Shown: in pieces, positions 1-13,749 of the stretch
How positions within the stretch are numbered: position 1 is the stretch's first letter
Layout of the letters: each line of letters opens with the position of its first letter
Source of the DNA: Chrysoperla carnea
Lineage: Eukaryota; Arthropoda; Insecta; Neuroptera; Chrysopidae
Reading direction: 5' to 3'
NCBI RefSeq assembly: GCF_905475395.1
Contig: NC_058339.1
Coordinates: forward strand, 78,272,520 to 78,336,519
Length of the DNA: 64,000 nt
Notes under the pieces: generated by a model
Told to the model about the DNA's origin: nothing
Databases searched by the model: none
Seen by the model: only the letters and a program-made list of their open reading frames with translations
Program-made: the position numbers and the translations under genes

Positions 1-52
1 AAACAAACAAGCAAACATGCTTACTTTCGCATTTATAATATAAAGAGATATA
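1..52 (-). mobile_element. Helitron-like element, 5' end entering from the window edge
   Basis: AAACAAACAAGCAAACATGC then TTACTTTCGCATTTATAATA matches the 5' end (reverse strand) of the copies at 19662, 22307 and 43637. The rest lies outside the window. Confidence 0.6.
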
Positions 53-164
53 GAGATAGAGATAGAGATAAGAGAAGATATTTTTGTTGAAAAATAATTA
101 TGAGTCAATTATTTAATTGGTTTTATCTCTCAAATTTTTTTAAATCTCAGCATAAGAAGAAAAA

Positions 165-690
165 CTAACATTTATTCAAACATCGTCAGCTTTCAGGGGA
201 AATGCGTCTTAAAAATATGTCTTATTGCATTTAATCGAAAAAAATACGGTTACTTTAGAAGATTTTTTTGGACAAAAATAGTCAAGAACAATAAGGGTCA
301 TTTGTCTGTGTTAATAATTGTCAAGCCCAGGTAAATTTTCAAAATTATTTATAAGATCAAGGTCAAATAGTCTTGAAACTAAAATTCCAGATTGAAGTTA
401 TGGGCATAAGTGAATGTCCTCTATTGCCATTGACAACTTTTAGTTAAAGCATTTTTCTGTAGCTAACCATTTTCGAAAAAATGTTTTAAATAAAAATATT
501 AGTTTTTTTATGAGGACCTACTTTCTAATTTAAAGTGTTATTCTATCTTCTGCCTTTAAGGATCTAAATTACTATTAAAGCAACCAGGAGAACTGAATCC
601 AATCTTATGTTAGGACATGATGTGCCCCAAACTCTGCAATGATTGTTTAGAGTTATTATTTGATTCGTTAACAACAAAACTGATACACAC
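165..690. repeat. Family C element, partial copy
   Basis: It carries AACATCGTCAGCTTTC, TGCATTTAATCGAAAAAAAT, AAAGTGTTATTCTATCTTC and ATGATGTGCCCCAAACTCTG in family C order. The outer left arm is missing. Confidence 0.6.
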
Positions 691-3600
691 TGTACATTGT
701 TATGATATTGCATTTGTATTCAATCAAATTATCGTTTCAGTCTCGACATTCTTTCGAAATAGAAAATGTTAATCACGTATAAGTCATTTTGAAACTATTT
801 ATGTGGTTAAAATGGTCAAAAACTGTTTTTAAATTTCAGGATGAACAAACTCCAAACGAATTAAATCAAACTAATATTTTCGACTAAAGCAATATTTAAA
901 AAAAAAAAAGAATTTCCACACGAACTGCCAACATATGTGTACGTGTTTACTGTATATGTATTCACATGTATATAAACATAGATTTTCACTTGAAAAGACT
1001 TCAAATACTATTCTAGGTCACTAATAAAAAGTTATCGTCTCTGCACTGCGGGAATATATCGAAAAATATACTATACACGATAGTTAGTATAGCTAAATTA
1101 TTTCTATACACTTCGTCTGAACTAAGTGTTGCAAAATTATACTTCTCATACAAATGAAAACCTTCATTCAACAAATATTTTCTTAGACATGGACTAAAAT
1201 ATGTTTGATTAAAGGATCATCTTTCAATCAACAAATAAACCTGATTTTTGTACTTTTTGGGCCAAACTTCTCCTGTTATAAGAATTTCATCAAAATCCGA
1301 ATTAAAAACTGTTTCGATATTTTTCGAATTGTCGATTTTTTTTAAATAAAAAATTTTTTGTTAAATGAACCCAGACTATTTAATTTTTGGGTCGACATTA
1401 GCTTAGTTAATAAATTTTATGAAAGATGTTTTTGACAATTTTTTTAGGGGTACTCGATTTTTTTAAATTTTGTTATCGCAATTATCGCGGTTTCCGTAAT
1501 ATCAGATAAAATCGGTGTGGTTATTGTTTCATCTCAGAAACTATTCTTCCAATCGTAAAATTAATCCAATTCTTGTACTGTGTAAGTTAAAATTTAATGA
1601 ATATCTACTGAATTTTATCGAAATTGGAAATAAAAAAATCGTATAAAACTTTTCGAAAATGTCTCGAGAACTACTTATCTAATCGTCAAGCAAACAAGAA
1701 ATTGTATGCATTTTGATAACGTAACTTCAAAAACTTAAAAAGCACCACTTTCTCAAGAGCTGAGTGTCTCTACGTTTATACAAATAATAGATTTTTCTAC
1801 AATGATTGAAAAAGTACATCAAAATGTTGATTATCCTAATAAAAAAAACACACACACAAATATTTCGGCAAAATAAACACGCTTTCTTACCATAAAATTA
1901 AATTAAATTTTAAACCTTTTTTATCATCCATCAACAAATTAGTTAATTTGCCTATATGATGTCACTCAACTCAAATCAGAATCAAAGATGGTTTTATAAC
2001 TCAAACTCAACTCAAAGATATTTTATAGCTCAAAATCAGAATTAATCTTTATCAAATTTATTTTTCATTACCCTATTGCAAAAAAGATATCGTCATTAGT
2101 TTTGAAACATTTTGTATCTATTGAGTGTATCATTTTTATTTGTTGTTCGATTTACAATCAAATTGAGAATTGCAACAACAATTTTTCCTTCGATATACAA
2201 TTGAAATAGCATCACATATAAGATAACAATATCTACACGAAGAAGAAATAGTCGATATAATTCAATTGTTATACTTTGCAATCAATAATGTTGTCGAAAT
2301 ACTAAAACTACGAAACGGAAAAAAAAGTGCAGATTTATATTGGCTGATTACCCCGATGAGAATAGAGAATCTTCGTTATGCTACTAGTTTTAAGAATTGC
2401 AATAAACATCGAGATAAGACAGTAAAAGAATAGTAGTAAAGGGATTGTTGAATTCTCTATTCGAAAATCGAAAAGCATCCATCGGGTAATGGTTTTCTTA
2501 CGTTCTTGCTTCTTGTCCTATAGTTATCCTTAATCAGAAGAAGAAAAAATTTTTAGATCAATTACATTGAATACGTTTTGTTTCTCTCTGCTTCGACCAC
2601 GGTAACAAACACCATTGGAAGAAATCACTAATGAGTAATGACGTCAAACCATCAATTTGGCAGTTATAAGCCGTATTAAATCTTATAAAAACAAGTTCTT
2701 GTTGAAGTTTCCAGGCGACACCGAATCCCTTCACCCTTTAAAGAAAATAAGAAAATTCTGTATTTCGTTTTTATCATGAACAGATGTGAAAATCCACTCT
2801 TTTCTTGTAATTGACATTTCTGGTAATGACTCCTGTTGCTTAATACTCAAACTAGAATTTATACTCCCGGTTGTGACCATAAATGGGTTTCAAATTCAGC
2901 AGCCATGCAGCTGCCATTACATAACCCCCCCCCCCTCTTTGAGTAGCCGTGGGCTTCATCATTGATACAGTGACCACTATTCGACAGTTCATTCATATAT
3001 TTGAATATTTTTGTAAATTACTATGATTTCTTAATAGCTTCAAACCAGTTTAAGCCTGTTATTGCAATTTTATTTTAAACCATCTTTCCCAATAACATTG
3101 GCATTTAAAATAAACCTTTTTCTTGGAAAAACAATCACAGGCTTTTGAGGTATAATTTTTCCCTTAAATTTACCGATAAGTACCGATCACCGAATGTTCG
3201 CCTATTTTCTAAGTATTTTTTAAGATCAGGATGGCTTCGATACCCATTCAACGATACCCGAATTTGTTTTGATTTTCCTCTATAACTATTTTCTCATTTA
3301 AAAGCTCTAAAAGCAAAATGAAGTTACTTATTTTTGCATTTGCAGCCGTTTTTAACAAGAATATAAGGAAATAGGAACAGAATACTTCCCTAAAATTATT
3401 TTTTCTTAAACTAAGAGGAAGATTTCATTTTGAAACAAAAATAATTGACTGATAACAAGAAAAATTTATAAGAAAGAAATATTTTCCTTGTCTCAATAAA
3501 ATTTTCTTTTTTCTATTAGTATTCTTGAGCTTAAAAACCATATTTTTCTATGTAATACCCTCATTGAAGTCATACAAACAAGATCTACTCAAATGGATAG

Positions 3601-4057
3601 AAGTCACATAGGAAGGAAGTATTCGCTTAATAAATTCACGCACAGGATTTCAACCGGAAAATAATCTCTCAAACAGAACGAAATACAAACATATAATATA
3701 GAAAATGGAAGATAATTTTAAAAAAATACTAGGAAAACACATTAAAAGTTTAATTATTACTGAAATGTATTTGAAAGAAATAGAATTATCTGATATATAG
3801 TAAACAGCTTCAATCAAATAACAGGATATAGCAACAGGATTCCATTCCCAGGTGTACTTAAATATCCTGAATGTACATATTATATGTACGGATGTCGATG
3901 TTGTATGTGTGTGTACGTCGGTTGCAATTCAAACTGTAATGTTTACGTCCAACTATCAGATTATATTACTGAATGGATGTGTATTCTAACGATAATTATT
4001 AAGACCAGAGACAATCAATTATATTAAGACTAACGTGTTCATTGTCCAGCAAACCAT
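691..4057. other. Non-coding, mostly unrecognised
   Basis: Degenerate AT-rich DNA. A distant relative of the 306-bp repeat unit lies at about 1230-1660 (TTTTTGTACTTTTTGGGCCA; ATTTTTTTAGGGGTACTCGA). There is an ACACAC tract at 1849 and a C13 run at 2926. No supported gene. Confidence 0.6.
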
Positions 4058-4065
4058 AATTATTA

Positions 4066-4808
4066 AGCCCCGTGAAAATAGCACCCCCCCAATACGAATT
4101 TTCATGCACTGCTGATTGGATTCGTTTGTCCACGTTTGTCCACCTAAAATTTTTTTTCGCTAACCTTTCAATCTTAAATTTTGATGAAATTAAATTTTGA
4201 CATCAGCACCCCCAAATGAGTATTTTTACAAAATTGTTAAAATTTAGCTAGAATTAAACCATTCACATTTTTTGTAAATATTTCATAAATGGAGTAAAAT
4301 TTTATTTTTGTCATAATTTTATTTTGACGGGTTGGAAAACAAAAATTTTGGGTAAACAAACGTGGCCAAATAGTTGCCCAACAAATGATATCTGTTTTTT
4401 GTAAAAATTCTTATTTGGTGGCACTGATGCAAAATTTAAGATTGAAGGGTTAGCGAAAAAAACTTTGGGTGGACAAACCGTTGCCAATCAAATGACATTT
4501 CCACTTTGTGAAAATTCGCATTTGGGGGTGCTGAAGAAAATTTTAATTTCCTCATACCTTAAAATCGAAGGATGGGCAAATAAAAATTTTCGGTGGACAA
4601 ACGGTGGAAGTTTTCAAACGAATGACATCTGTATTTTATGAAAACTTGCATCTGGGGGTGCTGATGTAAAAATTTTTAATTTCGTCATAATTTCCAACTA
4701 GAGGGTGGACAAACGAAAATTTGGGGTGGGCAAACGAATGATAGACAAACGAATCTAATCAGCAGTGTATGAAAATTCATATTTGGGGGTGCTATTTTCA
4801 CAGGGCTA
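4066..4808. mobile_element. hAT-like MITE with 8-bp target duplication
   Basis: Inverted ends of about 65 bp: left AGCCCCGTGAAAATAGCACC, right the counterpart ...GGTGCTATTTTCACAGGGCTA. AATTATTA at 4058-4065 and 4809-4816 is a perfect 8-bp direct repeat. The interior repeats GGACAAACG/CGTTTGTCC many times (e.g. 4119, 4130, 4470, 4595, 4706, 4742) and the AAAATTCGCATTTGGGGGTG block four times. No transposase frame. Confidence 0.8.
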
Positions 4809-4816
4809 AATTATTA

Positions 4817-6966
4817 TGATTGCGGTTGTTAAATCGAATGTGTTAATTTTGATAACGTTTTGATTAATTGTTATTTGCAACTTATATGCTTCAATACTAA
4901 TGAAAGTCAGTGACAGCTGGCGGATCAAAGAACTGATGGTACACTTTAATAGCTCCCTAAAACTCTTTAATGTCTGCCAAACCCTCGGTTTCGGTTGTCT
5001 TTCGCGACGCACAAGAATAGCTAATTTTCCTATACTTTTGCTATTATATCTTTATTTCACGTGTCAGGTGTCTTTACTCGTATCTCATATAACTTTACAT
5101 TGAGGATTCATGTATGCTATAATGTACTCAACCGTCGCGTCGATATACGTTACTTGACCACTTAAAGAAAACAGCAACTTGATGATCTAAACCAATCTAC
5201 AAGTGTACCATAGTCAATCCTTTAAAATTCAAACGATCCATGCTTTAAATTGAGTATACATGTACTGCATGCATTAAAATAATTATGGTAAAAGTAGAGT
5301 ATATACATTTTTTCTGTTACCATTATACAGGGTGTCTCGAAAATAGTAAACAACAGTTTTCGTGCATTTTATCGATTTAATTTTAAAAATTTCTCCTATT
5401 ATATTAGAATCAAAATTTTAATAACCTTCATAGTTGCAGGACATATAGTTCAATAAAATCTACTGTACAAAATTTACATTCAAATTTAAAAAATTTGTAT
5501 CCATATTCGATTTCATTTCAAATTATTCGAAAAAGAAAGTCAATAATTTCGAAACCAACTTTAGATTTTAAATTATGTAATTTTTTCTGGTAATATTAAA
5601 ATTAACAAAAAAGAAAATTGGTTCTATATTAAATTGTAAAAAATTTTCTTTTCCAGAACTGTGCTTACTATATAAATTTTGGTTTTCCAATTTTTTGAAT
5701 GTAATAACAGATATTAACGAAGTCCTACCTCATTAACAGTGAGTGCATCAGATCGAAAAACGCCTGCAGAAGAATTTTCGTGTTAGAATTCCTTCTCCTA
5801 TTCATGATCGCTATTTTTTTGCACACTTTGTACGGTAGCTAGGTACTAGTATGTTATTTCAATCCCACATTATCATTATTGCATCTCAGTTTCATTAGAG
5901 TAAAACGTATATTTTCTATTTGTACAGGACTTTTCTACAGATAATACTTTCCATAACTGTACATAGAAATAACAAGATTCAAAGACAACGGTTTTATACA
6001 TGTGTGACCAGTATTGGTCCAATCAAATACTACGCACCAAATCGATCTCTTTTTACCTAGAGAAAAATTACTGAACATTTTTTCATTAAAATAAAAGTAT
6101 TTATAGTCGTTTATAACAAGTGTCACCCTCGCGTCTCCACTGATTTAATTATTATAGCATATTCGAAAAATTTTCTTTCTAGTACTAAGTACTAAATAGT
6201 CTCTTGGTTGGATTTTAGAGTCGCATGGTTGCATAATCAGAGCGGAAAGAAAATAATAAAAACTTTGGGGTCTCAATCCAACATTCATTAAAAACTTTTG
6301 ATTTTAAAGACCATTCTAACGATTTCAACTACATCAAAATCAAATAAACGGATAAGCGGGCATGACGAAATTGCAACAGTTCCGCTTTTGCCTTTTGCAA
6401 GCGGAAATCTAAATGCAAACAGGTAGGCAAAACTTTTAGTAAAATCTTCTTTAAAAATTAAAATTTCGAACTGTTTCTTTGCAAAATTACAAAAACCGCG
6501 AATGTATACATTGCCTTCATGAATTCTAGGTTCTAATAAAATTGAAATGAGCCATATTGAATAGAAAACACATAATATTGAAACAAATTCATTTGCCGTT
6601 TTGGAATTTGTCAAATTTTTAAGACAATTTCCCGAGTTATTACTCTAATATTACCTAGTATAGACAGTTATAAAAAATACAATCTGCAGAAGAAGAACAT
6701 GCAGAATATCGCACTGTAAGGACATGGAGAAAAAGAGATATGATACCTAGATATAATAATGTAAACACATCTGCAATGCTGGCAACATATCAATTTGAAA
6801 CATCATTCGAGAGCGTTTGTTACACATAGGCAAGTCTCCTGATATCATAGGGCAAAGTTAATACAATCAAGTATATATTTATACCTATTAGATGAACTGT
6901 ATAACGTGTATCACAATAAATACTCGTTGAAAAAAACACTAAAAACTGTTGACAGTTTATCAATTA
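4817..6966. other. Non-coding
   Basis: ACAGGGTGTCTCGAAAATAG at 5329 is a typical terminal sequence of Tc1/mariner-type elements, but no partner end or coding sequence is seen. Nothing else is recognised; the reading frames look random. Confidence 0.5.
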
Positions 6967-7060
6967 GATAAATATGGTGGAAGCGCAAATAAATACATAG
7001 TACATAATAAGAAGTATTATAATGCATAACTTATCTGCGTTTCCACCATTTAGTTTATAT
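6967..7060. repeat. 94-bp hairpin
   Basis: AAATATGGTGGAAGCGCA pairs with TCTGCGTTTCCACCATTTA with one or two mismatches. The loop is about 45 bp of AT-rich sequence. Confidence 0.65.
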
Positions 7061-7127
7061 ACCTATACTTTGTTCAATATTTAAGGTTTTTTATCCAGTC
7101 AAATTAAATAAAAAAATATGAATAAAG

Positions 7128-7915
7128 ATACAAAAATTCGCAACCAGCTAAAATTTGGTAGGATTGTTCAAAACACCATCATAAATGAAATCTAAAAAGT
7201 CCTCATAAAAAATTAACGAGGAATCCAAGGTCACAAAATCGGGTTTTTCGTGATTTTCATCAAAACGGTAAGGTTTATCATAAAATTAATTCAGACAAAA
7301 ATTGTGGATCAGATAATTGAACATAAAAAATGTACGAATACTTTTTTTCCTAAGAGCCACTGTTTCGAAGATAGAATGCAGCTGTAATACAAGCAAAATA
7401 TTTTTCTATCGGACAGTGGTAACTTTAAATTGTTACTTACAGTATAGACAATCAAATCGACGCCAGCGCTTGCAGTGGATAATTTTGGCGTAAAAGTGCC
7501 TGTTAATTAATTAAACAAATAATATTTTTTATATGTAAATTCATAATTACTGATTTAAATTTGTTAGAAAATACTATTATATTTTCAATGTAAGCTATAG
7601 AATTATATGCCTATCCATAAAATCATTTGGCGATTAGAACTCTTTCAACTTTATGAATCGTTATACCTAGAAAACGGTGGCTCTCATGAAAAAAGAGGCA
7701 TTTTTTATATTTAATTATCTGATCTAAAATTTTCGTCTCAACTAATAATATGATAAAACTGCGCAAAAAATCACGTAAAACCCGTTTTTGTGACCTTTGA
7801 GCCCGCGTAATTTTTTTCCCACATCTCGAATCGATGAGAACTTTTTATATTTCTTTTTTGATGGTGTTTTGATTAATTCTACCAAATTTCAGCCGGTTAC
7901 AAATTGTTTTACCTT
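7128..7915. mobile_element. Foldback element with ~250-bp arms (family D)
   Basis: Left arm 7128-7385 (AACCAGCTAAAATTTGGTAG; CAAAACACCATCA) is the inverted counterpart of right arm 7665-7915 (TGATGGTGTTTTGATTAATT; CTACCAAATTTCAGCCGGTT). Paired inner motifs: AGAGCCACTGTTTCGAAG and AAAACGGTGGCTCTCATG. The core is about 280 bp without coding potential. A related copy elsewhere is not obvious. Confidence 0.75.
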
Positions 7916-8914
7916 CGGATGTTTAAATTGACCGGATAATTTAGCAATACTTAAGATTTTAGCCAAGTATCTGCTGTCAAAAACTAATTTTTTTAATTTT
8001 AAATTAATGAAAGTATAATTGTTAGATTCTGTATTTTATTATTTCTGAGTTTTTTAAGGGTTAAAAAATATCTTTTTATGTATTAAAAAAAAGTAACAAT
8101 TTTGACGTACAAAGTCTGACAACACTGAAATGTTCTTGTTTACATTTAACTATATTTTACGATAAGTTCATGATAACAAAATCCAAAAAAAGTATGTGAA
8201 AATTTTAATTTTGTGAAAAAATCAATTGTGTTAAACATTTATAACATTTTGTGACAATTTTTGATTTTCTCAAAAGCAAAAAAACAGGAATGTTTTGAAA
8301 ATGAGCAAAATTATTTATAAAAAGTTTAATAAACACTATGAAAGTTTTTTGTTAAGCTACAATTCCCGAGTAACGAGATAGGGTGCTTCTACCACGGCAA
8401 CCAATCTGAATCCTACGGGTGCCCATGCTAATATATACATGTAAATGTATGTCTATTTCGTTAGTCAACATAATTATATCTGTTTCATTAGTTTATAGTC
8501 CATTTTCCGGGCTAAATATCGCTGTATTCGATATGAATGGGTATAGTTTTGACCATCGGATATACAACGAAATCATACGTATGAAACATTATATGTGTGT
8601 AGTTCTTATGTATAGCAAATAGTAATACACTCAGTAAACACGCTATAACGTTAACATATAAATTAGTTAACGTTCTGGGTTCTCTACCGTAGCATCATAC
8701 TTGCATATATTTGACGTAGTGGTGTAGTAATAAATTTGCTGACGTTAAAACAAATGTGAATTTATAATGAAACCTAACAAACGATATTTAAGATAGGGTT
8801 ATCTATTCGATTTTAATGTAGTAAGCACGAGAAAAGCAAAATCTCGGAAAAATCAGATGAAAAAACATTAAGAATCAAAATAAAATAAAACTAGCACAAC
8901 CCGTGAAGGAATTA

Positions 8915-9150
8915 TCGCAATGTGGTACCCGTGGCTAAAAACAGACTATACAAATAATTGTTTTTATTTATAGGCAATTTTATTACAGATATGATGTACA
9001 AATTACGTAATGAACCAAATTAAATGTTGAAATTATTTTTCTAGTCTGTTTTATCCTAAGCGGTACATTTTTAGACCATGAGTCTGATTTATATCAGGAC
9101 ATCAGGAGCCAGCACGATAAACTTGAAAATGAGGGGTAAATTATGGAGTT
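8915..9150. repeat. Family E repeat, end fragments
   Basis: GTGGTACCCGTGGCTAAAAA and CCTAAGCGGTACATTTTTAG match inverted blocks at 37590-37610 and 37075-37100. The end carries AATGAGGGGTAAATT. The middle of the element is missing here. Confidence 0.55.
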
Positions 9151-10865
9151 TAATAAAGGAATAAGGAAGATATCGCATGGACAGAAAAAAGAAGCTAGGA
9201 AATAATATATAAGATCGGGTTAAGAAAATATCCCTTCTTTATTGAATTCGGTTTAAAAGAATTTCAATAATTGAAATTGTTGTTCATTGTTCCAGAACTA
9301 TCAATTTTAAGAAACCAATAAGTAAATTTCTATTTGTAAAATTATATATTTTAAATAAATTGCAGTAATGTGTTTTCCTTGATATTTGCATATTTACCAA
9401 AGAATGAAAATGTTTATTTTGAACATAAAATAAATATGTGTTACTTACAAGAAAATAGATATTTGCTCTATTAACGTTATCGAAAAAAAATGTATATAAA
9501 TGATTATTGATACCTTCGAAAAAAATCATGCTCAAATCGAATGTCATTCGTTTTCAACATATTCACAAAACGTATCTTAACAAATGTAAAAACATATATT
9601 TAGACAGTTTGGTGACATTAAAATCGACACAAAAAAACCCATTTTACGAAAAATAAAATACACTATTACAGTCTAGTGTCAGGAGCAATATTTGAGAGGC
9701 TATAGCGGTGTACAAAATTTTTCCTCCACAAAAATTTATTCCTCTATAAAAATGGAATCGAGCCCGAAACCCTAGGAATACTACGTACGGAATTTGTTTT
9801 GCTTTAACCAACTGAGCCGCTAGGATTGTTGATTTGAATAAGAACTGGAATTAAATTTCTTCGGACAGCCTGAAAGAACTGACGCCAGCTTTTAAAAAAT
9901 TCCATTTATTCAAAAATTGATACAATTAAAATTACTTTCAAATAATGCGCATGACTCTAGACAGTGTCTTATTTTACAAAAATGGATAGTTTTTTTTGAA
10001 CCTAAAAGAATATTTGTTAGCTTGCCAATGGGGATGTTTATAAGATTTTTCCCTTTAGCAGTTACAATAAAAATAACCGGTTTGAATTTTATAATGATAC
10101 TATAGCATGTTTGGAAAGATAAACAACGTTGTTTTCCGAGTTAACGTTATTGTGTTTTATAATAAATTTTATATACCTTAAAGGTTGAAAATTACATAAT
10201 ACAATGTATAATCCATTTCTATAGTTTAATAACTTTTTCATTCGTTATACTATAAAACTTTCGAGAAAATATTATGCAATTTATAACTTTCAAACAATAT
10301 GCATGATAGAGCATAGCGATTTAATTACCTTTAACACTCATGAATAAACACACGATATTTAGTAAGGACTACACAAGATTGCAGGATTCATAAGAATCAA
10401 CTTTCAAAATTCTCTAAAGCTTCGATTTTCTTTAGTATATATAACTTATCATACTCTGTATCTCTGTTGTCTTAAAAATTCATACTTATTGTAGACACGC
10501 TGAAATTGTATGTCATTAGAAGAATATTGGGGAACATGATTTTTGGTTGTGCTTTTTTTCTAAGAATTTCAGGCAATACCTCAAAACTGAACGATAAATG
10601 ATCAAATGATTGCAGTTTTTGAGTAAACTTATTAAGTTTTCTATAATTTATTTGATTAACTTAAGGAGATCGATGACAAATCGAAAAAATCAAAGATACT
10701 ATTTTAGATCCAAAAGAGAGTAATTTTAGAGTAATTAAGTAATTTAGTCAAGTATTATCAACAATATCGTCGGAAATCTTAATCGATATATAGAATTTTC
10801 GGCGGTGTTCCGTGAACTAATTATCTATTCATTAAATAAACAAGTTTTATGTTTTGGGTTTTTTA
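9151..10865. other. Non-coding
   Basis: Apart from the SINE head at 9730-9835 I see only AT-rich sequence with no conserved frame. Confidence 0.5.
9730..9835 (-). mobile_element. tRNA-derived SINE head, fragment
   Basis: On the minus strand AGCGGCTCAGTTGGTTAAAG (A box) is followed, after AATTCCGTACGTAG, by the B box GGCTCGATTCC. The layout is the same as at 13.6 and 41.3 kb. Confidence 0.65.
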
Positions 10866-11424
10866 CCCTATATAGGGTGAACTATTCTAATCTTTAATGG
10901 TTAATAACTCGTTTTGTAGTGTACCAATCAAAAAATAACTTAAACAACAAGTTTCACATCACGTTCTGACCTCAGATTGGACCTAGTTCTTTTTTTTGTT
11001 TGCTTTAGTAGCCAACTTAGATTCTAAACGGTAAGAGATAGAATAACACGTCAAACTAGAAAGTTTTTTCGAAAAACGTTAGCTTTCGGTCCTTATTGCA
11101 TTTAATCGAAAGAAAATGCGCTTAAAGTTTGTCGATAATTATTGGTCAAAGTCATGTACACAAGCAAATGTGTTATATTGCCCTTGACAAGTTTTTGCTA
11201 AAGCACTATTCCGTAGTTAACGTATTTTGCTCCAAAGGCTGAGTATTATTCTATCTGCTACCGATTAGGATCTAAATTTTAGGTCCAATCTGATATCAGA
11301 ACATGATATCTTCCATCAAACTATGCAACTTTTGTTCAAGTTATTCTTTGTTCAAGTTTTTGTTCAAGTTAACTACAAAACCAGCTACTAGCCATTATAG
11401 ATTAAAATGATCCATTCTGTATAT
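10866..11424. mobile_element. Family C foldback element, compact copy
   Basis: It starts TATAGGGTGAACTATTCTAA and ends ATTAAAATGATCCATTCTGT. The arms contain AGAGATAGAATAACAC and its inverted counterpart GTATTATTCTATCTGC. The core carries GCATTTAATCGAAAGAAAAT. The element is degenerate. Confidence 0.65.
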
Positions 11425-12113
11425 TCCAAAACAAAGCAACAAACATTTTAACCTTCTTTTTATCTGAGAGAGTGCTTAGATTTGGAGAGAAAGATCGCTT
11501 AGCAAGAATAATAGCATGAGAGTATTCATTTGTTTACTGTGCCACTTGAGTGAAAATTTAGTAACTTTATATCAAAAGTCAATAATATTTCGTGTCTCTT
11601 TGTATATGACACGAAGTCATACTTTCCAGGTACAATGACCGATATGAACTTTGAATAGAAAAAAAAATGATATTTTCTCCCAAAATAAAATTCATTATAT
11701 TTAATCCATTTCTTTTATTTCTTTGTTTTTCTTTGTATACATATATAAATGTAGGAAATAAATAACCTTTTTCTATAAATCATTTTCAAAATATAGAAAA
11801 AAAAAAGGAAAAACCAAACAATATATTATTTTAGAGAAAGGAAAGGTACAATAAAAACCGTTTCTACACTCATGCAGTTTGTGTGTGCCATTTTACATTC
11901 AGGATAAAAACAGGAATCATTATAAATGGTTGCTAGATGAATCAATGAAGAAAAATGTTACATATCAATTGTTGGATTGATTTTTTTTTCCAAAATAAAT
12001 ACAATACACTTTGTGGTAGAGTGTTAGAATAGGAGATGTAAAAATGGTTTTTAATTTATTAACTTTTAATTTAATGAAATATTAATGATTCTTTGTTATT
12101 TTTTCGAATCAAG

Positions 12114-12560
12114 TTAAGGTAGTACGGGCGGCAAGGCAAGTTTAGACTTGTGCTTGAAATTATTTGTACCTTATTTTCAACTTTGATGATGAATTTTGTT
12201 ATCATCTTCATCATCGTGAATGTAAACGAAAAATAAGAATACTAATTTTTCGATATCTGCCTTGGTTTTAGAAATATCGAAGTTAAATAATTAAACAAAA
12301 TTTTCAATTTTCGATATTTTAAAAATTACTCCAGTTATCGAAAAATTTTATTCACACTTTTCGTTTTATATTATCAAGTTATAATTTACTATCAAAATTG
12401 AAAAAATATATTTTTATTGAGGTTTTAATTTTAATTTAAATACTTTTTTTTTATTTACACCAATTAGTGGGAGAAATCTATAAAAAAATATCATCCATCT
12501 TCAATCAAATATCGTCCTTATTTTTACGTTTAATTATCATTTAATGGATTCCTCCCATAT
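12114..12560 (+). mobile_element. Family A relative, right end lost
   Basis: It starts TTAAGGTAGTACGGGCGGCA at 12114. The interior contains the family palindrome (TTTCGATATCTGCC...) up to about 12410, then sequence shared with 34750-34880 and 24400-24510. No matching right terminus is visible. Confidence 0.55.
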
Positions 12561-13544
12561 AACTTAGACGACCCTGTATGAGTCTATGGAAAACACATCT
12601 TGGAAATAGCATAGGTACTTAGAAGAGGGCTTTTCTATTAATAGAAAAGCTACAATCAAGTGACTTAATTCGAATGAATACCTACACATGACGAGAAATT
12701 GTATAATAAAACATTGATTGCTTGAATACGAACGAAAATAGTGTATGTAATACGTTCCTTTTTCTATGAAATTTATTATGAAACATATTCAAATCAATTT
12801 TGACTAGACTTTGCCCAGATTTGTCAAAGAGGTTACTCCAAAGTGGGAATACATAACTAATTGAGAATATTATGACTAAGGATAATTGTACCAATTAAAA
12901 TAGAATTTATATAATATATACGAGATATATACTTCAATAAGTATTCAACCCGAATAACAATCATCAAACACATTTGGGATTTGGACAGGCAAAACGGTAG
13001 TTCAAAGCAGAATATATAAAAATATAACTACAGAAAATATTAAAAAAGTACAAAAATTAAACTTTTAATTTTCTCGGATATTAATTTTTATGTCTTTAGA
13101 AAAAATCTTCTTGTATAAGATCACTTTGGGAGACTTTTCATTTTTTATCACTTAAAAAGGTTTATTCAGTTTGTGAATTCCAAGTTGACATAACAAGTTT
13201 CCCAAAAAATCAGGTTGTAGTAGCTATATTTCGCAATAACCAGGTTGGTGCGGAAGGAATTCACATATTTGTAGGAGTCTCAATTAGAAAACATCGAAAA
13301 AATGAAATCTGAGTTATAAAGTTTTCCAAAAATAGGGGTACTTTAATTCAAAAGGTGTCTGGATCACATTGTAATTATCAGAAGTACAAGTTTCTTACAT
13401 ATCCTGAGTCCACTTAACCAGGTTCCACTGTATTATTACATGTTTGAAATGATTGTATGTACATCTATCTGCGGCATGGTAACTCCCAAACGATACCAGT
13501 CAAAATGGATTCAGAAATCAGTCAAACCGGTTAAAACGGACATT
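12561..13544. other. Non-coding
   Basis: No recognised element. A perfect 22-bp palindrome centred on TTAATAA-like sequence (GCTTTTCTATTAATAGAAAA...) lies near 12630. Confidence 0.5.
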
Positions 13545-13645
13545 GTGAAGAGAGAATCAAACCCGTTAATCTAGACACACCACGTTCGGAATTGGTTACG
13601 CTTTAATCAACCGAGCTACAAGGGTTGACTATTAACTGATACACA
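13545..13645 (-). mobile_element. tRNA-derived SINE head, fragment
   Basis: On the minus strand TTGTAGCTCGGTTGATTAAAG (A-box region, 13603-13623) is followed by GCGTAACCAATTCCGAACGT and a B-box-like GGGTTTGATTCTC. It shares TGGTTACGC/GGAATTGG sequence with the SINE at 41.3 kb. The 3' body is not clear. Confidence 0.6.
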
Positions 13646-13749
13646 AAGGCAAGTTATCTATTTACTAATAAAGTGGTTATAAATGGTTTTTTTAAAAGAG
13701 GGGCTCGCAAAATATACTTACTACAGAAAAGGCAAAATATAATACACAG

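Noticed and set aside
5329..5360. Start of an intact Tc1/mariner element (ACAGGGTGTCTCG)
   Set aside because: No matching inverted end or transposase frame could be found downstream.
6288..6614. 108-codon minus frame
   Set aside because: AT-rich composition, no domain, no splice or promoter context; consistent with chance.
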